Shown here: in pieces, positions 6,489-14,357 of the stretch
Numbering within the stretch: the first letter of the stretch is position 1
Layout: every line of letters starts with the position of its first letter
DNA from: Pseudomonadota bacterium
Lineage (GTDB): Bacteria; Myxococcota; Bradymonadia; UBA4248
Direction of reading: 5' to 3'
Assembly: GCA_017629415.1 (NCBI GenBank)
Contig: JAGBXG010000081.1
Location: 1 to 17,765 of the forward strand
DNA: 17,765 bases
Position numbers and translations under genes: made by a program
Notes under the pieces: model-generated
The model's database searches: none
Told to the model about the DNA's origin: nothing
Seen by the model: the letters and a program-made list of their open reading frames with translations, nothing else

Positions 6489-8627
6489 ATGTCAAACGTG
6501 CAGACTGAAACTCAAGACAATCATGCCCCGGTATTTCCCATCCGCGAATATCTCGATATCGTATGGAGACGAAGATGGGGATTTATCCTTGCCATCGCCG
6601 TCACCGTCTGCCTCGGGGCAGTCTATACCATGCGACAGCCCAAGATTTATGAGGCATCCACGGCTGTCATCATCAATCCTGAACCGCCAACAATCAATCC
6701 CGTCGACTCAAACGGCGCTGAACAATGGTACCTGCGCGACACCTATTACGACACCCAACTGCGCGTCATGCAGTCCAGAAATGTCGCCCAGCGTGTCATT
6801 GACGATCTCAATCTTAAAAATGATATCGAATTTCTCGAACTTGAAGATGTCAAAGATCCCCAAATTTTAGCTAAACGGCTTGCCTCTGTCGATCCCGTTG
6901 CCAAACTGCTCTCCAAACTCAAAATCGAAGCCGTAAATGGCACGCGCCTCGTCTATATCAAGGTCAAAAATAAAAATCCTGAACTGGCGGCAACTCTGGC
7001 CAACGCCATTGCCACAGCCTATTCAGAACAAAATGCCGAACACAGACTGCTCACCCTCAATAATACCTTCGAATTTATCGATAAACAGTACAAAGACAAT
7101 GAGCTCAAACTCCAGGAAGCGAGAAATGCGCTCAATGCCTTTAAAGAAAATCATAAAATTCTCTATTCCAATCCGATTGAGCAGCAAAAAATTACCAATC
7201 AGCGCCTCGATTATCTCAATAATAAACATGTCGAAATCGAAACGCAAAAACAGCACGCGGGGTATGTGCTCAAAGAGCTCAAATCGATTCCGACTGTTAT
7301 CGACAACATCCGTGCCTACAGCATTGTGGCCGAAGCAGATTCCCTTGAAACAGCCGTTTCAGACTGCCGTGCCTTAGAACGTGAGGAAAAAAAGCTCCTC
7401 ATCACTTATCTTGAAAAATCGCCGCAAGTCGTATCCATTCGTGAACAGATCGATGCCTGTCATCAGAATGTTATCCTCAACATGCAAAATATTCTACGCG
7501 GTCTTGAGGCCAAACATCAGGCACTTGCCAACCTTGATCAGGAACTCAATCAGGAAATCCGGACTATCCAGAAAGAAGCCCTCGAACTCGATCAGCTCAG
7601 GCTTTTGTACGAGCAATTCGAGAGTCAGAAACAAGAACAAGAGCGGCTTTTTGAGCAATCGCAAAAAAAACTGAACGAAGTCAGCCTCAATCGACTGCTT
7701 GAAATCAACAATATCCGCATTCTTGATACGGCCATTGCACCATCCACCCCCGTCAGTCCAAACATTATTATCAATGCGGCAATCACATTGCTGGCCGCTC
7801 TCATTGCAGGCATTTTTGTCGTATTGCTGATGGAATTGATGGACATCTCCATCCGTACGCAGTCCGATATTGAAGAGCGCGCACGTCTCCCATTCCTCGG
7901 TGCGGTTCCCAAATACCCCAAATCCAAGAACTACGCCGGCCGCAAAGCATACCGCTTCATTATCGAAAACCCGCGTTCGCCCATTTCCGAATGCATCCGC
8001 ACACTGCGCACGACGCTTTCATTCCTTATCAAAACGGACGGCACCCACGTTTTGCTCATCACTTCGGCGCAGCCGCTTGAAGGCAAAACCATGACATCCA
8101 TCAATTTGGCTGTCACATCGGCACTTTCCGGCCAACGCGTCGTACTCATCGAAGCCGATTTGCGCAAACCGCGCATTTACGAAGTCCTCAAAATGGCACC
8201 GGAACTCGGCATCAGCGCCGTCATCAACGGAAATGCCAAAATCAAGGACGTTCTGCTCGATACCGAAGTCGATAACCTCAAACTCATGCCGTGCGGCAAA
8301 ATTCCCGACAATCCGGCCGAACTCTTCACCTCCGAAAAGTTCCCGCAAATGCTTGAAGAACTCAAGCAGAACTTTGATGTCATTATCATCGACTCACCGC
8401 CGGTCACGGTTGTCACCGACGCACTTATCATTGCTCAGCATGTCCACGGCGTCATCGTTGTGGCGCGCGCCAATAAAACACCGCTCCCACACCTCATTCG
8501 CACACGCGAACTTCTCGAAGGTGTCAGCGCCCCCATCCTCGGCACGGTTCTCAACGACATTTCAAGCCATGCCAACGGTTATTACGGCGGCTATTACTAC
8601 TATAAAAAAGCCTATAAAGATGATTAA
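6489..8627 (+). CDS. Wzz/Wzc-type polysaccharide co-polymerase with BY-kinase domain
   Basis: A 712-residue inner-membrane protein that sets chain length and controls export of a surface polysaccharide. An N-terminal Wzz domain has membrane helices at about 31-47 and 425-448. A long periplasmic coiled coil (about 180-410) lies between. The cytoplasmic BY-kinase follows: oligomerisation motif ECIRTLR (501-507), Walker A around EGKT (531-534), Walker A' VVLIEADLRKP (551-561), Walker B VIIIDSPP (631-638). The usual first Asp of Walker A' (IDAD) is Glu555, while Asp557 is kept. The tail has seven Tyr in the last 15 residues (698, 699, 702-705, 709), the expected autophosphorylation cluster. Many Gram-positive and some myxobacterial systems split the two parts; here they are fused. 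It starts 2 bases after the OPX stop without its own ribosome-binding site, so translation is probably coupled. Confidence 0.95.
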   Translation: MSNVQTETQDNHAPVFPIREYLDIVWRRRWGFILAIAVTVCLGAVYTMRQPKIYEASTAVIINPEPPTINPVDSNGAEQWYLRDTYYDTQLRVMQSRNVAQRVIDDLNLKNDIEFLELEDVKDPQILAKRLASVDPVAKLLSKLKIEAVNGTRLVYIKVKNKNPELAATLANAIATAYSEQNAEHRLLTLNNTFEFIDKQYKDNELKLQEARNALNAFKENHKILYSNPIEQQKITNQRLDYLNNKHVEIETQKQHAGYVLKELKSIPTVIDNIRAYSIVAEADSLETAVSDCRALEREEKKLLITYLEKSPQVVSIREQIDACHQNVILNMQNILRGLEAKHQALANLDQELNQEIRTIQKEALELDQLRLLYEQFESQKQEQERLFEQSQKKLNEVSLNRLLEINNIRILDTAIAPSTPVSPNIIINAAITLLAALIAGIFVVLLMELMDISIRTQSDIEERARLPFLGAVPKYPKSKNYAGRKAYRFIIENPRSPISECIRTLRTTLSFLIKTDGTHVLLITSAQPLEGKTMTSINLAVTSALSGQRVVLIEADLRKPRIYEVLKMAPELGISAVINGNAKIKDVLLDTEVDNLKLMPCGKIPDNPAELFTSEKFPQMLEELKQNFDVIIIDSPPVTVVTDALIIAQHVHGVIVVARANKTPLPHLIRTRELLEGVSAPILGTVLNDISSHANGYYGGYYYYKKAYKDD

Positions 8628-8628
8628 A

Positions 8629-8654
8629 CCGGCCTATGCATGGCATACGGCCGG
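8629..8654 (+). repeat. Bulged-C hairpin just after the kinase stop codon
   Basis: CCGGCCTATGC (8629-8639) pairs with GCATACGGCCGG (8643-8654) across an ATG loop, leaving only C8648 unpaired. The CTAT...ATACG core matches the family. It begins two bases after the stop and is followed a few bases later by the terminator hairpin of the same family. Confidence 0.75.
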
Positions 8655-8658
8655 CTTT

Positions 8659-8704
8659 AGCGCTGCTATTGCCCCCCTTTGGGCGCAATACGCAGCGCTT
8701 TTTT
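8659..8704 (+). terminator. Rho-independent terminator built from a bulged-C repeat hairpin
   Basis: AGCGCTGCTATTGC (8659-8672) pairs with GCAATACGCAGCGCT (8685-8699), with C8691 unpaired, and a run of six T follows (8699-8704). It satisfies intrinsic-terminator rules and also has the repeat-family CTAT...ATACG core. It would end the polysaccharide-export transcript. Confidence 0.8.
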
Positions 8705-8756
8705 AATTTTACCCCCCGGCGCGCCCGCACCAGGAAAACACTTATCTGATGGTGGG

Positions 8757-8919
8757 TTCCAAGGGGCTCAGCCCCTTGGTGGGGTGTGGGGCAAAGCCCC
8801 ACACAACGGGGTTCGGGGCGACAGCCCCGGGCAGGGCGTTGCGGGGCGGCAGCCCCGCATTTGGGGGTAGACGCGTATGCCGCAAATCGCGGCATAGCGG
8901 CGCAGGGGGCTTGCCCCCT
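8757..8919 (-). repeat. Modular hairpin repeat, copy B (inverted, expanded)
   Basis: Read on the minus strand the modules come in family order: GGGGGC/GCCCCC hairpin (8905-8918), bulged-C hairpin (about 8870-8901; the unpaired base is G8875 on the plus strand), CTACCCCCA (about 8862-8870), and a TGCGGGGC/GCCCCGCA hairpin (8840-8859). The last module is CCAAGGGG/CCCCTTGG (8759-8779), as at the end of copy A. Two extra GC hairpins (8814-8829 and 8784-8804) are inserted before it. With the AT-richer flanks (8705-8756, 8920-8997), this explains the gap between the kinase and TPR genes; no gene is seen there. Confidence 0.85.
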
Positions 8920-8997
8920 GAAACTCACCAAAATATAGACCGACATTGTTATATGTATATCTCACATGCACACCGCCTGCTTGTTCACGCTCAAACA

Positions 8998-9026
8998 TTG
9001 CCAATATTTTCTGCACATGCTATAAT
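8998..9026 (+). promoter_or_regulatory. Strong sigma70-type promoter for the TPR operon
   Basis: TTGCCA (8998-9003) and a perfect TATAAT (9021-9026) are 17 bases apart. Transcription would start near 9033, giving a leader of about 55 bases before the ATG at 9089. It lies downstream of the terminator and repeat copy B, so the TPR genes form a unit separate from the export operon. Confidence 0.72.
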
Positions 9027-9039
9027 CTTCGCCGAATCG

Positions 9040-9065
9040 GCATGCCCAAAATTTTTGGTGCATGC
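9040..9065 (+). promoter_or_regulatory. Leader hairpin or operator before the TPR gene
   Basis: GCATGCCCAAAA (9040-9051) is complementary to TTTTGGTGCATGC (9053-9065) with one unpaired T at 9059. It falls between the predicted transcription start and the GGAG ribosome-binding site (9078-9081). It could stabilise the mRNA, affect translation, or act as a DNA operator, since GCATGC is itself palindromic on both sides. Function inferred only. Confidence 0.4.
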
Positions 9066-9088
9066 TCTATCAGAATTGGAGAAATAAT

Positions 9089-12000
9089 ATGAACAGAGGT
9101 TATGTTCGCTTGATGATGGGTGCCATGGCAGCAGCTTTCGCAATGACAGCGACGGCGGCAATGGCGCAGGATGTGGCTTTTGAAGAAAAAAAACAGGCAG
9201 TCATTAAGAACGCTAAAGAGCCTGAAAAAGTCCAACGTACAACTCTTGAGCAAGAAGAAGGTGCAGGTCCTAAGGTTGATTTTGAAACCGATGAAATGGC
9301 CGCAGCAGCCATGGCTTCTGAAAAAATCGAGCTTCAGCAATCCGCCATTAATAAGCTTCAGCGCCGTATCAAGCAGACAGACGAAGACGATCCTGCAAAG
9401 CCCGAACTGATGGAACGTTTGGGCGATATGCTCTGGCAAAAAGCGCGTTATTATGAACTTCGCGCTTATGATTATCTTGCCGAAGCCAATGCCGCCGGTG
9501 CCGCAGGCGACACAAACAAGCAGACACAGCTCATGGCCAAAAAAGCTGAAGACGAAAAAACCGGCCGTGCAGCGCGTGATGAAATGCTCAAGCTGTACAA
9601 GGAAATCATCAAGTATTTCCCGGATTACGGCAATATGGATAAGATCCGCTACTACATGGCGTTCAACCTCGCCGAAATGGGTTATGCCGGCGAAGCTTAT
9701 GAACAATACAGCGGCATCGTGCGCGAGCATTCAAACTCGAAGTATTTGCCCGAAGCATTCCTGGGCATGGCCGAATACACGTTTACGATTGAAGAAGATA
9801 TGCCCACGGCCCTTCAACAATATCAGAAAGTCGTAAGCATTGATCCGAACAGTTCGGCAGCATCTTTCGCCATGTACAAGATGGGCTGGTGTTATTTCAA
9901 TTTGGGCGAACCCAAGAAAGCCCTTGCCCAGTTTGAAAAAGTTATCCGCGAAGCCGACAAAGCCGCCGAAACCGGCCGCCGTTCCGACATGCGTAAAGAA
10001 GCTGTCAAGGATCTCGTCAAAGCATACAGTATGTGGGACGAAGCCAAACCTGGCAACGCGCGCAAATATTTCAAAGGTTTTGCCAAAGATGAAGCCGAAG
10101 TTGACACCATGATGGAACGTCTTGCCCGTCTGTATCAAGAAAACGGCAAGATTGAAGAATCCAACTTTGTGTACAATCAGCTGATTGCCGCCAACCCCGG
10201 CAAATTCAAGATCGTCGGTTATCAGCATGAAATCATGCTCAACGTTGAAACGATGAGCGATCCGACTCGTCTGGCTGAAGAAGTTCAGCGTACCGTCCTG
10301 ATTTTCATCAAAGCACGTGATGAAAACTACGAAGGCGCAACACCTGAAGCTGTCAAAGCACAGAACGACAAAATTGAAAAATACGCCTCTGATACCGGTA
10401 AATGGTATCACATGACGTATCAGAACACGAAGAACCCGCTGTACTACTCGCTGGCTTTTGAAATTTATAAAACCTACCTTAACAACTTCCCCAATGCGAC
10501 GGATAACTATGAGGTCATGTATTACTATGCAGACATGGCCTATTTCCGCAAAAACTATGCAGAAGCCGCCAAGGGATATGAACGCGTTCTCGATATCAAT
10601 GAGAATGGCGAATTCAGCAAAGAAGCTGCACACGGTGCCGTCTTGGCCTATGACAAACTCATGGGCGAAGAAAATACCGACAAAGAAGCATGCCCTGACA
10701 TTCCGGTCACGCCCGAAGCCGCAGAAGGCGAAGAACAGACTTATCCGGAATACCCCATTGCCGAATGCCGTCTGAAATTCATCGAAGCCAGCAAGCGTTA
10801 TTCAAAGATTGATACCTCGGCTGAATTTGCTGTCAACTCGAAGTACAAAGCAGCCCAAATCTACTTCAATTATAACCACTTTGCCGAATCGAGACCTTTG
10901 TTCCTGGGTATTACAAAAGATGCACCTGCCTCCGAACCGGCAGTTTACTCGGCCAACTTCCTGCTCGAGACTTATCGTCTGACGAAGGAATACGAGGCCA
11001 TGCGCGATGCCATCAAGGAACTGAAGAGCAACAGCGCATTCATGGCGAACACCACGCCGCTCATGGCTGAACTTCTTGATGTTATCAAGATTTACGAAGA
11101 AGCCCTCGACTACAAAGTCTGCGAAGAAAAAGAATCGAAAAAACGTTGGGAAGAAGCCGCACGCTGCTACGAAGAATATGCTGTTAAGCATAAGGGCAGC
11201 GAAGATGCCGCCAAAGCCCGTTGGAATGCGTCTATTGCATGGGAAAACAGTTCCGAAGTCGGCCGCGCCATCGAGGCTCGCGTTGCCCTCCTGACCGCGG
11301 AAGATGCCGACGAACACACCAAAGCTCTGGCACCTCGCGCGATGTATGCCATCGCACTCAACTATCACAGCCTCGCTGTTTACTCGGAAGCTGCTCGTTT
11401 CTATGAAATGTTCGTCAAACAGTTCCCCGAAGATCGCGAAGCTTGCGTGCCCGTCAATGCCGAGCCTTCAAAAGATCCTTGCGCCAAGCGCGCACTTCAG
11501 AACGCCGCCGCATTCCGCGCAGGTCTGGGGGAATACGAAAAGGCCGTCGAAAACTACGACCTGTTCGCCAAAATGTTCCCGAAAGACAAAAACGAAATGT
11601 CGATGCTCAAATTCCAGACTGGCCGTATCTACTATGACCAGAAGAAATATGATCAGGCACTCGACCGCTTTAACGATTATATTAAAAACTATGCCAAATT
11701 CGGCACACCCGGCCGCAAAATTGCCACAGAAACCTATATCGGCAAATGCTACTGGGCTAAGAAAAACCAGAAAGAAGCTCTCAAACACTTCGAAAAAGCT
11801 GAAAATGAATATGCCACTAAGGCTGTTCAATCCTGGCTCAGCAGTGCCAGCCCCGCTGACAGCGATCAGGCCAGAAACGCTGCCGCCGAAGCACGCTTCA
11901 TGCGCGGTGAAACCCTGTTCCAGGAAGTTCTCGATATCAAACTTCATGATCCCAGTGTATCGCCCAAAAAAGTCGACGCTCACCTCCAACAGCAGTTGCT

Positions 12001-12577
12001 TAAGAAAGCTGATAAACTCAAGACTGCCGCACCGGTTTACAATGACGTCATCACGCGTTTCAATGCGCCGAAATGGGGTCTTGCAGCCATGACACGTCTC
12101 GGCATGATGTTCGACGACGTCGCCCAGCAAATCATGAACGCACCGGTTCCGCCCGGACTGCACGAAGATGTCGAATTGGCATACGTCGAACTGTTGCTCG
12201 AATTCACAAGCCAGTTCGAAGACCAAGCCATCGCAGCTTACAAAGCCGCCGTCGAACGCGCTGCCGCCACAGGCTGGTTCAGCCAATACACAAGCGAAGC
12301 TCAGAAACGTCTGTTCGACCTCCGTCCGATGGAATATCAGTCGGCATCCGAAGTCAAAGCCACACCGAATAAGATGGTCGTCACCTATCATACGGATGCG
12401 CTTTACACCAACCTCGACGAACTTCGCGGCAAAACAACCAAAGAAGTCCGCCAAATCGTCACTGACGGTGCTGTCAGCGAAGAACAAGTTGCCGCAGCCG
12501 CAACCGCCGGCGACAACAAAACTGAAGAACAGAAAGCCGCTGAAGCTGAAGCTAAAGCAAATAAGAAATCATTATAA
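9089..12577 (+). CDS. Large periplasmic tetratricopeptide-repeat protein
   Basis: A 1162-residue protein with a Sec signal peptide (MNRGY, Ala/Met-rich core, cleavage near AMA-QD at 26). The rest is almost all helical with many degenerate TPR or TPR_6-like units. Clear examples are ALQQYQKVVSIDP, KKALAQFEKVI, AEAAKGYERVL, EEAARCYEEYAVKH, SEAARFYEMFVKQFP, YEKAVENYDLFAKMFP, YDQALDRFNDYIKNY and KEALKHFEKAE. The C-terminus is Ala/Glu/Lys-rich. Such proteins act as scaffolds, not enzymes, and this one should lie in the periplasm. The ATG at 9089 is chosen for its GGAG site and signal peptide; an in-frame ATG at 9062 lacks both. A TPR lipoprotein gene follows on the same strand. In size and pairing they recall GltD/AgmU and GltE/AglT of the M. 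xanthus Glt envelope complex, but that comparison is from memory and low confidence. No gene symbol is justified. Confidence 0.85.
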   Translation: MNRGYVRLMMGAMAAAFAMTATAAMAQDVAFEEKKQAVIKNAKEPEKVQRTTLEQEEGAGPKVDFETDEMAAAAMASEKIELQQSAINKLQRRIKQTDEDDPAKPELMERLGDMLWQKARYYELRAYDYLAEANAAGAAGDTNKQTQLMAKKAEDEKTGRAARDEMLKLYKEIIKYFPDYGNMDKIRYYMAFNLAEMGYAGEAYEQYSGIVREHSNSKYLPEAFLGMAEYTFTIEEDMPTALQQYQKVVSIDPNSSAASFAMYKMGWCYFNLGEPKKALAQFEKVIREADKAAETGRRSDMRKEAVKDLVKAYSMWDEAKPGNARKYFKGFAKDEAEVDTMMERLARLYQENGKIEESNFVYNQLIAANPGKFKIVGYQHEIMLNVETMSDPTRLAEEVQRTVLIFIKARDENYEGATPEAVKAQNDKIEKYASDTGKWYHMTYQNTKNPLYYSLAFEIYKTYLNNFPNATDNYEVMYYYADMAYFRKNYAEAAKGYERVLDINENGEFSKEAAHGAVLAYDKLMGEENTDKEACPDIPVTPEAAEGEEQTYPEYPIAECRLKFIEASKRYSKIDTSAEFAVNSKYKAAQIYFNYNHFAESRPLFLGITKDAPASEPAVYSANFLLETYRLTKEYEAMRDAIKELKSNSAFMANTTPLMAELLDVIKIYEEALDYKVCEEKESKKRWEEAARCYEEYAVKHKGSEDAAKARWNASIAWENSSEVGRAIEARVALLTAEDADEHTKALAPRAMYAIALNYHSLAVYSEAARFYEMFVKQFPEDREACVPVNAEPSKDPCAKRALQNAAAFRAGLGEYEKAVENYDLFAKMFPKDKNEMSMLKFQTGRIYYDQKKYDQALDRFNDYIKNYAKFGTPGRKIATETYIGKCYWAKKNQKEALKHFEKAENEYATKAVQSWLSSASPADSDQARNAAAEARFMRGETLFQEVLDIKLHDPSVSPKKVDAHLQQQLLKKADKLKTAAPVYNDVITRFNAPKWGLAAMTRLGMMFDDVAQQIMNAPVPPGLHEDVELAYVELLLEFTSQFEDQAIAAYKAAVERAAATGWFSQYTSEAQKRLFDLRPMEYQSASEVKATPNKMVVTYHTDALYTNLDELRGKTTKEVRQIVTDGAVSEEQVAAAATAGDNKTEEQKAAEAEAKANKKSL

Positions 12578-12591
12578 TAACGGGCAGACCG

Positions 12592-12620
12592 ATCACAGGC
12601 CATATATGACGGCCTGTGAT
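12592..12620 (+). other. Perfect 10-bp intergenic hairpin between the two TPR genes
   Basis: ATCACAGGCC (12592-12601) pairs perfectly with GGCCTGTGAT (12611-12620) across a 9-base loop. No T-run follows, so it is not a standard terminator. It could be an mRNA-stability or attenuation element that sets different levels of the two TPR proteins, or a protein-binding dyad. It lacks the CTAT...ATACG core of the repeat family. Confidence 0.5.
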
Positions 12621-12666
12621 GTCATTACCTGACATTTCATCCCTATCGATAAAATTAGAGGAAGCT

Positions 12667-14208
12667 ATGAAAGCAAATCAAAAGCGTGCAACGCTTCGTT
12701 TGGCAAGTATCGGTTTTGCCTGCCTGGCAGCCTGCTCTTTCGTGGGTTGCGGAACATCCTCCGGCGGCGGTAACGCTCCTTCCGTTCAGTCGCCCACCGG
12801 ACCATCCAAAACTATCGATGCTGCAACAGGTAAACGTGTTGCCGTCAAAGAAAACGTCATCACCATCTTCGAAGATGCCACCAAACTCGCAAAATCCAAT
12901 CCCCAAGGCGCTATCGATATGTTCAAAAAAGCCGCCAAGGAAGAAGATAACTTTGCAGAAGCTTGGTACAATATCGGACTGCTCGAACAACAGCTCGGCA
13001 ATAACAGCGCCGCCAAAGATGCTTATAACAAAGCCATTGAAATGCGCCCCGATATGGCCGCCTCCTACACCAATATGGCCAAACTCCTTATCGATGAAGG
13101 CGACACCGAAAACGCCGAAAAATGGTTGCTCAAAGTCGTCGATGAGAAAAACGGCGTGGATCCCTTCAATGTCGATGCCAACCTGAACATCGGTATGCTC
13201 TATCGTACCAAAGGTGAAGCCATCCTCGAAAAAGAACGTGGCGGTACCGAACCTAAATTCAGCATGGAAGGCGCCGAAAAGAAAGGCGAAATCAAAAATA
13301 AAGAAGCCTACGACATGTTCGCAAAGTCCGTTGTTTACGTCCGTCGTGCTCTCGCCGGCGACTCCAACAACATCTACTGCTACGAAAACTTGAGCGCCAT
13401 CTACTATCTCATGAACTCCCTGGAAGTCGCCCGACTCGTCTGCGAACAAGCGACCATCAAATACAGTGAGTATAATGAAGAACTCAAAAAACAACTCGAA
13501 GCCGGCCGTATCACACAAGAAGAAATGGAAAGAAAGGCTTATACACCGAAAGACCTCTCTGCCATTTACAATACCTCTGGACTCATTTACCTCGCCGAAG
13601 GCGAAGTCTCCATGGGGAACGCCGAATTCAAAAAAGCTGTCGAAGCCGATCCCACCAACGTTCAAGCCATGCTCAATGTTGCCGGTATCGCCATCAACGT
13701 TCAGGATTACCCACTCGCCTACGACCTCTATAACAAAGTTCTCGCCCTTCAGCCCAACAACATCGAAGCTTACCTTTCCAAAGGTGTTGCCGCTCGCGGT
13801 CTCAAAAATATTCAGGAAGCCGAAACCATTTATCGCGATATCCTCGCCAAACATCCTGACTATCCGCAAGCTCAGTTCAATCTCATCGTTCTGATTCAGG
13901 AATACCACCTCAAGATTGACGAAGCCCGTGAACTTTGGGTCAAATTCACTGAAGATCCCGTTGCCAACAAAGTCATTCCTGGCCGCGTTGAAGAAGCCAA
14001 ACAACGTATCAAACAAATCGACGACATGAAAGAAGCACAGCGTAAAGCTGACGCTGAAGCCGCTCTCATGCAGAAGAAAATGGAAGAAATGGAACGTCTC
14101 CAGAAAGAACTTGAAGCTCAGGAAGCTGCCGCTGCAGCCGCCGAAGCCGCCGCAAATGGCGAAGCTCCTGCCGATGGCGCTGCACCCGCTGATGGTGCCG
14201 CCCAATAA
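12667..14208 (+). CDS. TPR-repeat lipoprotein
   Basis: A 513-residue lipoprotein with signal sequence and lipobox SFVGC (Cys28), followed by a Gly/Ser/Pro-rich linker (about 29-48). TPR units run from about 60 to 430: GAIDMFKKAAKEEDNFAEAW, SAAKDAYNKAIEMRPDMAA, NAEFKKAVEADPTNVQA, LAYDLYNKVLALQPNNIEA and EAETIYRDILAKHPDYPQA. A charged coiled coil (about 455-495) and a low-complexity Ala/Gly/Pro tail ending in repeated APADGA close the protein. It is probably anchored in the outer membrane facing the periplasm. The ATG at 12667 has AGAGGA (12657-12662) and the signal peptide; an upstream in-frame GTG at 12616 has neither. It lies 89 bases after the large periplasmic TPR gene with only a hairpin between them and is followed by a strong terminator, so the two probably form an operon. 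Partners are unknown. Confidence 0.88.
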   Translation: MKANQKRATLRLASIGFACLAACSFVGCGTSSGGGNAPSVQSPTGPSKTIDAATGKRVAVKENVITIFEDATKLAKSNPQGAIDMFKKAAKEEDNFAEAWYNIGLLEQQLGNNSAAKDAYNKAIEMRPDMAASYTNMAKLLIDEGDTENAEKWLLKVVDEKNGVDPFNVDANLNIGMLYRTKGEAILEKERGGTEPKFSMEGAEKKGEIKNKEAYDMFAKSVVYVRRALAGDSNNIYCYENLSAIYYLMNSLEVARLVCEQATIKYSEYNEELKKQLEAGRITQEEMERKAYTPKDLSAIYNTSGLIYLAEGEVSMGNAEFKKAVEADPTNVQAMLNVAGIAINVQDYPLAYDLYNKVLALQPNNIEAYLSKGVAARGLKNIQEAETIYRDILAKHPDYPQAQFNLIVLIQEYHLKIDEARELWVKFTEDPVANKVIPGRVEEAKQRIKQIDDMKEAQRKADAEAALMQKKMEEMERLQKELEAQEAAAAAAEAAANGEAPADGAAPADGAAQ

Positions 14209-14227
14209 TCTTCAAGCCTCCTTTCTT

Positions 14228-14252
14228 AAGCCGCCTTCGGGCGGCTTTTTTT
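14228..14252 (+). terminator. Rho-independent terminator of the TPR operon
   Basis: AAGCCGCC (14228-14235) pairs perfectly with GGCGGCTT (14240-14247) across a stable TTCG tetraloop, and seven T follow (14246-14252). It lies 20 bases after the TPR lipoprotein stop. Confidence 0.93.
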
Positions 14253-14262
14253 ATGACTTTTT

Positions 14263-14340
14263 GGGGGCAAGCCCCCTACGGCGCTATTTGCTCTGCAAAT
14301 ACGCGCCTACCCCCATTGCGGGGTTTCACCCCGCAACGCC
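14263..14340 (+). repeat. Modular hairpin repeat, copy C (simplest complete copy)
   Basis: Modules in order: GGGGGCAAGCCCCC hairpin (14263-14276), bulged-C hairpin GGCGCTATTTGC/GCAAATACGCGCC (14280-14307, unpaired C14302), CTACCCCCA (14307-14315), TTGCGGGG/CCCCGCAA hairpin (14316-14336), and ACGCC (14336-14340). It starts about ten bases after the terminator of the TPR operon. This is the cleanest copy for defining the element. Confidence 0.85.
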
Positions 14341-14357
14341 CCTGAAACCTCAAGTTC

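Noticed and set aside
8551..9087. Several frames through the GC-rich repeat on both strands
   Set aside because: They translate hairpin repeats into Gly/Pro/Arg-rich strings and overlap the promoter and terminator of the flanking genes.
11468..12487. A 339-codon minus-strand frame, and a similar one at 9731-10633
   Set aside because: Both are antisense to the large TPR gene and have the Phe/Gly/Val-rich composition of shadows, with no motifs.
12592..12620. Hairpin between the TPR genes as a terminator
   Set aside because: The stem is strong but no T-run follows, and the next gene is closely spaced on the same strand.
12655..14205. A 516-codon open frame on the minus strand
   Set aside because: Antisense to the TPR lipoprotein, with low-complexity Phe/Gly composition and no signal peptide or ribosome-binding site. 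Shadow.
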